Shown: positions 58,869 through 64,000 of the stretch, one piece after another
Layout: every line of letters begins with the position of its first letter
Position numbering within the stretch: position 1 is the first letter of the stretch
Assembly: GCA_019638595.1 (NCBI GenBank)
Contig: JAHBTJ010000014.1
Coordinates: forward strand, 1 to 64,000
From: Chitinophagaceae bacterium
Lineage (GTDB): Bacteria > Bacteroidota > Bacteroidia > Chitinophagales > Chitinophagaceae
Direction: 5' to 3'
Length of the DNA stretch: 64,000 nt
Notes under the pieces: model-generated
Databases searched by the model: none
Told to the model about the DNA's origin: nothing
What the model saw: the letters and a program-made list of their open reading frames with translations, nothing else
Translations under genes and position numbers: made by a program

Positions 58869-59996
58869 TTAATGTATGAATTCATTTACTTTTCCTGTTA
58901 TTAAAGCAAGCTGGTCATCGTCGAGTTCGGTATGGATGGGAAGGGAAATCACTCTTTCGGTTAACCAGTCGGTAACGGGTAATTTAAAAGCGGATCCTCC
59001 AAACGATTCGAACATTTTTTGCCTGTGCGCCGGCACAGGATAGTAAATCATAGAAGGGATATTGTGAGCGGCAAGAAATTCGTGCAGTTGATTGCGGTTT
59101 ACGTCCTTTAATACTAAGGTATATTGATGATATACGTGGTTGGTATACGTTGCAACAAAAGGTGTTGTTATTTTCGGATTACCGGCAAAAGCCTGGTTAT
59201 AAAAGGCGGCGGCTTTTTGCCGTGCGATTATATATTCATCTAATTTTTTCAGCTTAATATTCAGCACGGCTGCCTGCAGGGTATCGAGCCTTGAATTACA
59301 GCCCACCATATCATGGTAATACCGGGCGCTCTGCCCGTGATTGGCTATCATTTTCAGCCTGGCGGCCAACTCATCATCGTTGGTAAACATTGCCCCTCCG
59401 TCGCCATAACACCCCAGGTTCTTGGAAGGGAAAAAAGACGTACAGCCTATAGTGCCTATTGTTCCCGTTTTTTGGGTAGTGCCATCTTTAAAAGTATAAT
59501 CACATCCTATTGCCTGCGCGTTGTCTTCCACCACGTACAGGTTATATTTCGCAGCAATTTGCATGATCGCTTCCATATCGGCTGCCTGTCCATACAAATG
59601 CACCGGTACAATTGCTTTTGTTTTTGATGTAACAGCCTTCTCAATGGCCGCCGCATCAATACAGAATGTACCAGGATCAACCTCTACAAATACAGGTTTA
59701 AGGCCCAGCAGCGCTATCACTTCTGTTGTTGCTATATAAGTAAACGACGGGGTGATCACTTCATCTCCGGGCTGCAAGCCAAGCGCCATTAGCGCTATCT
59801 GCAGGGCATCGGTTCCATTGGCACAGGGTATAACGTGCTTTACCTGTAAATAAGCTTCCAGACCTGCAGCAAAATCCTGTACAGGTTTTCCATTTATGAA
59901 CGCGCAGCTATCCAGCACCTCATGTATCGCAGCATCCACATCGTGTTTAATGTGCTCGTACTGCTTTTTTAAATCAACCATTTGAATACCCCGCAT
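58869..59996 (-). CDS. DegT/DnrJ/EryC1 family sugar aminotransferase
   Basis: The ~375-aa PLP enzyme begins MRGIQMVDLKKQYEHIKHDV and shows GTDALQIALMALGLQPGDEV, TPSFTYIATTEVIALLGLKP, EDNAQAIGCDYTF, the PLP lysine in CTSFFPSKNLGCYGDGGA, and GCNSRLDTLQAAVLNIKLKK. It aminates a 3- or 4-keto nucleotide sugar for surface polysaccharide. I set the start at 59996 because a TAnnTTTG box at 60021-60028 covers the longer start at 60023. Confidence 0.88.
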   Translation of the reverse strand: MRGIQMVDLKKQYEHIKHDVDAAIHEVLDSCAFINGKPVQDFAAGLEAYLQVKHVIPCANGTDALQIALMALGLQPGDEVITPSFTYIATTEVIALLGLKPVFVEVDPGTFCIDAAAIEKAVTSKTKAIVPVHLYGQAADMEAIMQIAAKYNLYVVEDNAQAIGCDYTFKDGTTQKTGTIGTIGCTSFFPSKNLGCYGDGGAMFTNDDELAARLKMIANHGQSARYYHDMVGCNSRLDTLQAAVLNIKLKKLDEYIIARQKAAAFYNQAFAGNPKITTPFVATYTNHVYHQYTLVLKDVNRNQLHEFLAAHNIPSMIYYPVPAHRQKMFESFGGSAFKLPVTDWLTERVISLPIHTELDDDQLALITGKVNEFIH

Positions 59997-60020
59997 AACT
60001 GCCCTTATTTTAAATGGTTG

Positions 60021-60028
60021 CAAAAATA
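60021..60028 (-). promoter_or_regulatory. Possible -7 box of the nucleotide-sugar operon
   Basis: The minus strand reads TATTTTTG (TAnnTTTG), 25 bases before the ATG at 59996. All genes from the aminotransferase to rfbD follow in one direction with short gaps, so this may drive the whole set. Confidence 0.45.
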
Positions 60029-60059
60029 GTAAAATATGAATAGGATAACCAATAGGTGT

Positions 60060-60067
60060 TAGATTTG
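60060..60067 (+). promoter_or_regulatory. Possible -7 box of waaA
   Basis: The plus strand reads TAGATTTG, 26 bases before the GTG start of waaA. No -33 partner is obvious. Confidence 0.35.
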
Positions 60068-60092
60068 TAACATATTTTAATAAACCGCAATA

Positions 60093-61370
60093 GTGATCAC
60101 CTTACTTTATAACCTTTTTATTGTTTTTTACGGATGGGGTATCCGGCTTGCTTCTTTGTGGAATCCCAAAGCCAGGCTTTGGGTGCAGGGCCGTAAAAAT
60201 ATCTTTTCAGCAATAAAAGAAGCTGTAAATAATTTACCAAAAGATAATGTGGAAAAGGTATGGATGCACTGCGCTTCGCTGGGTGAGTTTGAACAGGGGC
60301 GCCCGCTGATAGAGCAACTGAAAAAAGATCGCCCGGGTATTGTTATCATCATTACCTTCTTTTCTCCTTCCGGCTATGAAATAAGGAAAAATTATACGGG
60401 CGCCGACCTTATTTTTTACCTGCCGATGGATACTCCCGCCAACGCCAGGCAATTTGTCAATCTTATAAAACCTACCCTGGTATTATGGATACGCTATGAG
60501 TACTGGTTTCATTACCTGAAGGCACTCAAAGAAAGGCAGGTGCCTGTGCTGCTGGTATCGGGCGTTTTCCGTAAAGGAGATATTTTTTTTAAAAGCTATG
60601 GCCGGTACTGGCGTGATACATTAAAGAATTTTACTCACTTTTTTGTACAAACGGCAGAATCGGTCGCCATGCTTGGTACTATTGGCTTTGATAAAAATGT
60701 AACGCTCTCGGGGGATACACGTTTCGACAGGGTTTCCGCTATAGCCGGGGCTTTTACTCCTCTTCCAGAAATAGCCGGTTTTTGCAGCGGGCATAAAGTA
60801 TTGGTGGCAGGCAGCACCTGGACAGATGATGAAGAAGAATTGACACACTACGTAAGAACCAATACAAACATCCGCTTTATTATAGCGCCGCACGAAGTAG
60901 ACGAAGAAAACATCAGGGATGTGCAGAAGGAATTTCCCCGTTCAGTTCTTTTTTCCGAATTGAAAAAAGAGGGCGTTTTACCATTTCATAACTCCGATAG
61001 CGTTAATACGCTTATTATAGACAATATAGGAATGCTTTCGAAACTGTATTATTATGCCGATATAGCTTATGTGGGAGGCGGCTTTGGCACCGGTTTGCAT
61101 AATATACTGGAAGCGGCTGTTTATGGTAAGCCTGTAATTTTTGGCCCCTATTACCAGGATCACTACGAAGCAATAGAAATGGAAGCCACCGGGGGCGCCA
61201 CCAGCATAGAAAACGCGCTGGAGCTGGAAACCGTACTAAATAATTTATGGAATAACCCCGAAAAGCTGCAAAAAAGCGGGGAAGCCGCCCAACAATATAT
61301 CCGGTCCAACACCGGCGCTACCGGAAAGATCATGGACTATATTCAAAGGAACCGCCTTTTTACCAATTGA
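60093..61370 (+). CDS. waaA: 3-deoxy-D-manno-octulosonic acid transferase
   Basis: The 425-aa Kdo transferase adds Kdo to lipid A at the inner membrane. It starts with a membrane-associated helix (ITLLYNLFIVFYGWGIRLAS), then VWMHCASLGEFEQGRPLIEQ with the catalytic Glu, IITFFSPSGYEI, LVLWIRYEYWFHYLKAL, GDTRFDRVSAIAGAF, and the GT-B donor site YVGGGFGTGLHNILEAAVYG. The start is GTG; the hydrophobic N-terminal anchor begins there. Its last 28 bases overlap the convergent hypothetical gene. Confidence 0.93.
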   Translation: MITLLYNLFIVFYGWGIRLASLWNPKARLWVQGRKNIFSAIKEAVNNLPKDNVEKVWMHCASLGEFEQGRPLIEQLKKDRPGIVIIITFFSPSGYEIRKNYTGADLIFYLPMDTPANARQFVNLIKPTLVLWIRYEYWFHYLKALKERQVPVLLVSGVFRKGDIFFKSYGRYWRDTLKNFTHFFVQTAESVAMLGTIGFDKNVTLSGDTRFDRVSAIAGAFTPLPEIAGFCSGHKVLVAGSTWTDDEEELTHYVRTNTNIRFIIAPHEVDEENIRDVQKEFPRSVLFSELKKEGVLPFHNSDSVNTLIIDNIGMLSKLYYYADIAYVGGGFGTGLHNILEAAVYGKPVIFGPYYQDHYEAIEMEATGGATSIENALELETVLNNLWNNPEKLQKSGEAAQQYIRSNTGATGKIMDYIQRNRLFTN

Positions 61371-62086
61371 TCGAATTGCTTTACCGAAGGGTGATCTTCT
61401 TTCCATCCCAGCTTTAGCTTCAGTTCGCGCTGTATCCAGAATTCAGCCTCGGGGTATATGGTAAAATGATTGATCGTTTTTAAAGAGCGTTCGTACATCG
61501 CCTCATCGCCTCTGAACAGCTCGGTAATAAAAATATACCTGTCGTTCAGACCGATGGCTTTCTTAATATCCTTAAGCGGTTCATCTTTTAATTTTTCAGC
61601 CAGCTCCACCTTGGGCTGATGCAATCTTTCATTCAGGGAAGGCTCCCTGAAACCGATCACTTCGTTCAATTCTTTTACCTGCGGCTGATGCGCTAAAGTG
61701 GGCACCTCTTCCAGTACATTGAACCGTTTTCTTTCCACAACAGGCTCCTGGCTTTTTACTTCTTCTGCCAAAGGCTCTGCAGGTTTTTCTTCCAGTGCTT
61801 CTGCCAAAGGCTCTGCAGGTTTTTCTTCCAGTGCTTCTGCCACTTCCTTTTGGGGCAGGCTGCTGACAGCGCTATCCAGTATTGTTCCGGGCTCATTACC
61901 TGCTATAGTTATACCTGCCGGCATTAATACAGAAATTTTTTTTCGCTCCGGCACATTTTGTTGTTGCTGCTTCAGCAAAAAGAGTTCGGTTTGCAGCATT
62001 TGCACCACATGAATAACCTGATCGGGAGCAGCTCGTTGCTGGTAAAGTTCCTGTAATTTATTGATCAAAACGCCGATACGTTCCAT
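61343..62086 (-). CDS. Hypothetical protein with tandem EALEEKPAEPLA repeat
   Basis: The 247-aa product begins with a helical segment (ERIGVLINKLQELYQQRAAP, then QLLQTELFLLKQQQQ type). A Pro/Glu-rich linker with two perfect copies of EALEEKPAEPLA follows at about 84-108. The C-terminal helical domain reads LNERLHQPKVELAEKLK, DIKKAIGLNDRYIFITELFR, DEAMYERSLKTINHF and PEAEFWIQRELKLKLGW. That end resembles a conserved Bacteroidetes protein of unknown function. No signal peptide is seen, so it is probably cytosolic. It converges with and overlaps waaA. Confidence 0.7.
   Translation of the reverse strand: MERIGVLINKLQELYQQRAAPDQVIHVVQMLQTELFLLKQQQQNVPERKKISVLMPAGITIAGNEPGTILDSAVSSLPQKEVAEALEEKPAEPLAEALEEKPAEPLAEEVKSQEPVVERKRFNVLEEVPTLAHQPQVKELNEVIGFREPSLNERLHQPKVELAEKLKDEPLKDIKKAIGLNDRYIFITELFRGDEAMYERSLKTINHFTIYPEAEFWIQRELKLKLGWKEDHPSVKQFDQLVKRRFL
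61764..61835 (-). repeat. Perfect 36-bp tandem repeat (two units)
   Basis: Two identical 36-base units encode EALEEKPAEPLA twice in the linker of the hypothetical protein. Identity at the DNA level suggests a recent duplication and possible copy-number variation. Confidence 0.8.
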
Positions 62087-62184
62087 TTGAATGTGGTATT
62101 TTTGCCCGCCTGCTGTTGAGGTATTTTTAATTTTCGCTGAAGTTACAAAGAACTTACAAACACCTTGCCATAAAAAATCATAAA

Positions 62185-62754
62185 ATGTTTATTGAACCAC
62201 ACATTAAAGGCGGCAGAAGAGGATGGATCGAAGTGATCTGCGGTTCTATGTTCAGCGGAAAAACAGAAGAATTGATACGCAGGCTGAAGCGGGCAAGAAT
62301 AGCCAATATGAAGGTAGAAATATTTAAACCGGCTATAGATAAGCGTTATAAGGAAAAAGAAATAGTATCGCACGATGAGAACTCAATCATTTCCACACCG
62401 GTAGACAGCGCGCATTCTATTTTGTTGCTTACGCCCGATGTTGAGGTGGTGGGCATTGATGAAGCGCAGTTTTTTGATGACCAGATAACCGATGTATGCA
62501 ACCAGTTGGCATTACGTGGAACGCGGGTTATTGTAGCGGGACTGGATATGGATTACACCGGGAAACCTTTTGGGCAAATACCTTTTTTACTGGCTACAGC
62601 CGAATACATTACCAAGCTCCACGCAATATGTGTAATATGCGGTAATATAGCAAGCTACTCTTACCGCAAAACCAAACACAAAGGACAGGTAGTATTAGGC
62701 GAAAAAGATATGTACGAACCCAGGTGCAGGCATTGCTATAATTTGGAGGAATGA
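62185..62754 (+). CDS. tdk: Thymidine kinase
   Basis: The 189-aa type II thymidine kinase phosphorylates thymidine in the salvage pathway. The P-loop lies in [20 protein letters not shown], the catalytic region in [14 protein letters not shown], substrate binding in [16 protein letters not shown], and a zinc site in AICVICGN and CRHCYNL. The length is normal. A TATTTTTG box at 62097 on the plus strand could be its promoter, but it lies 80 bases upstream. Confidence 0.94.
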   Translation: MFIEPHIKGGRRGWIEVICGSMFSGKTEELIRRLKRARIANMKVEIFKPAIDKRYKEKEIVSHDENSIISTPVDSAHSILLLTPDVEVVGIDEAQFFDDQITDVCNQLALRGTRVIVAGLDMDYTGKPFGQIPFLLATAEYITKLHAICVICGNIASYSYRKTKHKGQVVLGEKDMYEPRCRHCYNLEE

Positions 62755-62759
62755 TGGAA

Positions 62760-62882
62760 TTTATGATTTGAAATTTAAGATTTGTGGTTTTTAGTTTACA
62801 GTTACAAACTTGAAACCTGTAACTTGAAACCTGAGACCTGTAATTCGTAACCATAAACTCCAAACCTGCAACCCATAACTTT
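62760..62882. repeat. Word-like intergenic repeat between tdk and ccmB
   Basis: Phrases of the type GATTTGAAATTTAAGATTTG and GTTTTTAGTTTACAGTTAC run into AACTTGAAACCTGTAACTTG, CCAAACCTGCAACCCATAAC. They are the same vocabulary as at 39846-40060, again with roughly complementary left and right halves. Confidence 0.65.
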
Positions 62883-62887
62883 ACTTC

Positions 62888-63544
62888 ATGTACAAACACA
62901 TCGTCACTCTTTTAAAAAAAGACCTGCTGCTGGAGCTCAGGCAACAATATACGTTTTATGGTGTGTTATTGTATGTAGCGTCAACCATTTTTGTATTATA
63001 CCTTTCGCTGGAACAACCCGAAACCAATGTATGGAACGGGCTGTTCTGGATGATCCAGCTTTTTATTTGTGTAAACGCGGTGGCTAAAAGCTTTCTCCAG
63101 GAAACAAAAGGCAGGATGCTTTATTTCTATTCCATAGCGGGTCCTGTTCAATTCATAATAGCCAAGCTGCTATATAATATGATCATTATGCTGCTCATGA
63201 GCGGCATCAGTCTTTTACTGTTCCAGCTTTTGCTCGGAAATCCCCTGATCCATTTCTGGCAGTTTGCCGGCATCGTTTGCCTGGGCTCTATCAGCTTAAG
63301 TATTGTATTTACCATGCTGGCGGCCATAGCTGCCAAAGCGCAGCAACAGGCTTCGCTGATGGCTATCATGGGTTTTCCCATCATCATTCCGCAGTTGTTA
63401 TTATTAATGCGTATTTCAAAAGCGGGGTTAGGAGAGGTGTTTAAGGAAAGCGCGCTGAGCGATATGGTATGGCTGCTTACAGGTTTGAACGGGCTGGTAA
63501 TGATAATGGCTGTTATCCTGTTCCCTTTTTTATGGAAAGATTAA
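62888..63544 (+). CDS. ccmB: Heme exporter membrane subunit CcmB
   Basis: The 218-aa product has six hydrophobic segments (YGVLLYVASTIFVLYLSL, LFWMIQLFICVNAVAKSFL, LLYNMIIMLLMSGISLLLF, FAGIVCLGSISLSIVFTML, MAIMGFPIIIPQLLLLM, LNGLVMIMAVILFPFLW) after an amphipathic N-terminus KHIVTLLKKDLLLELRQQY. The N-terminal K-D-L-x-x-E-x-R and the F-L-Q-E segment after helix two are typical of CcmB. It works with an ABC ATPase (CcmA, not in the window) and CcmC to deliver heme for cytochrome c maturation. A ccmC-like gene follows 70 bases downstream. Confidence 0.88.
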   Translation: MYKHIVTLLKKDLLLELRQQYTFYGVLLYVASTIFVLYLSLEQPETNVWNGLFWMIQLFICVNAVAKSFLQETKGRMLYFYSIAGPVQFIIAKLLYNMIIMLLMSGISLLLFQLLLGNPLIHFWQFAGIVCLGSISLSIVFTMLAAIAAKAQQQASLMAIMGFPIIIPQLLLLMRISKAGLGEVFKESALSDMVWLLTGLNGLVMIMAVILFPFLWKD

Positions 63545-63613
63545 AGCCTATTGAACATTGGGCAAATTGGCGTAGGTTTGTTGCCTTAATTGTTGTTATA
63601 TAAATTTATTAGG

Positions 63614-64000
63614 ATGAAATTATCCTGGTGGAAGATACTTTGTATAGTATTGCTGTCGTATGTTTTATTTGCCGGCTTTTTAATGGCGGTGCCCCGCAAA
63701 GCCATATTGAACGAAACCATCCGGAACATTTACTTTCATGTACCCATGTGGTTTGGTATGATGACCATATGTGGATGCTCAGTATATCATTCCATCCTTT
63801 TTTTAAGAAAACCGGATATGCTGACCGATATCAAAGCCACCTCGTATGCTGCCACCGGTATGCTATATGGTGTGCTGGGCATTGTTACCGGCGCTATTTG
63901 GGCAAATTATACCTGGGGCAAACCCTGGAGCAACGATATCAAGCAGATAGGATCGGCTATTGCTTTGCTGATATACGCCGCGTATTTTGTTTTAAGGAAC
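63614..64000 (+). CDS. ccmC: Cytochrome c assembly protein CcmC (cut by right edge)
   Basis: The N-terminal ~129 residues are seen: MKLSWWKILCIVLLSYVLFA, then RNIYFHVPMWFGMMTICGCS with the periplasmic heme-ligand His of CcmC-type proteins, a second helix pair (ATGMLYGVLGIVTGAIWANY) and the start of the tryptophan-rich WGKPWSNDIKQI segment. CcmC binds heme on the outer face of the inner membrane for cytochrome c maturation. The gene is open at the window edge. The start is the ATG after TTATTAGG. Confidence 0.88.
   Translation, partial: MKLSWWKILCIVLLSYVLFAGFLMAVPRKAILNETIRNIYFHVPMWFGMMTICGCSVYHSILFLRKPDMLTDIKATSYAATGMLYGVLGIVTGAIWANYTWGKPWSNDIKQIGSAIALLIYAAYFVLRN

Noticed and set aside
1-64000. 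tRNA or rRNA genes
   Set aside because: I looked for cloverleaf-like sequences with TTCGA-type arms in the spacers and saw none.

Overview
The window reads as chromosomal DNA of a Bacteroidetes bacterium, most likely a member of the Chitinophagaceae. The signs are giant Rhs/SpvB-like secreted proteins, few recognisable Shine-Dalgarno sites, TAnnTTTG-type -7 promoter boxes, a DAHP synthase-chorismate mutase fusion, and a complete aromatic amino acid gene set. The family assignment is inference from gene content; no 16S gene is present.

Region 1 (about 1-35.3 kb, all on the minus strand) is a polymorphic-toxin locus. A secretory operon starts near 35.3 kb. It encodes an 801-aa probable outer-membrane protein, a secreted FN3-like protein, a 2562-aa SpvB-like protein with DNRLRE-like and PA14-like domains, a 253-aa exported protein, and a 3518-aa full-length Rhs protein. 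The Rhs protein ends in a methyltransferase-like tip and is followed by a candidate immunity gene. Downstream (12.1 kb to the left edge) lies a silent archive of six further tips, one cut by the edge. Each archived unit is a promoterless 3' fragment of the Rhs core, fused to a different toxin and followed within 0-10 nt by a different immunity gene. Units are separated by a boundary block: a hairpin terminator plus a word-like repeat (GCTGTCAGCTATCAGC). At most boundaries there is also a copy of a small secreted protein that carries a miniature Rhs-core motif. The tips include a deaminase-like toxin with a SUKH immunity protein, a papain-like toxin with Imm35, two tentative ART-like toxins, and one unassigned toxin. 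The arrangement suggests tip switching by recombination across the shared core.

Region 2 (36.2-46.6 kb, minus strand) is an aromatic amino acid cluster. In transcription order it holds pheA, an aminotransferase, tyrA, a DEAD-box helicase, DAHP synthase-chorismate mutase, a RAYT-like transposase, aroB, aroA, aroC and a DUF952 gene. Upstream of pheA I find an unannotated 27-codon leader peptide containing YRYFFFYFYF, followed by mutually exclusive antiterminator and terminator hairpins. This is a classical Phe/Tyr attenuator.

Region 3 (46.7-52.6 kb) holds an alanine-rich lipoprotein, an ECF sigma factor paired with a membrane-anchored HtrA-like protease, a small hypothetical gene, an esterase, and an ATP-grasp/GCS2 ligase pair.

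Region 4 (52.6-60.0 kb, minus strand) makes nucleotide sugars: rmlD, rmlC, rmlB, a UDP-N-acetylhexosamine-type dehydrogenase, a UDP-glucuronate decarboxylase, UDP-glucose dehydrogenase and a sugar aminotransferase. Region 5 (60.1-64.0 kb) holds waaA, a hypothetical gene, thymidine kinase, and the heme-export genes ccmB and ccmC (cut by the edge). Several intergenic spaces carry low-complexity, word-like repeats built from permutations of short phrases.
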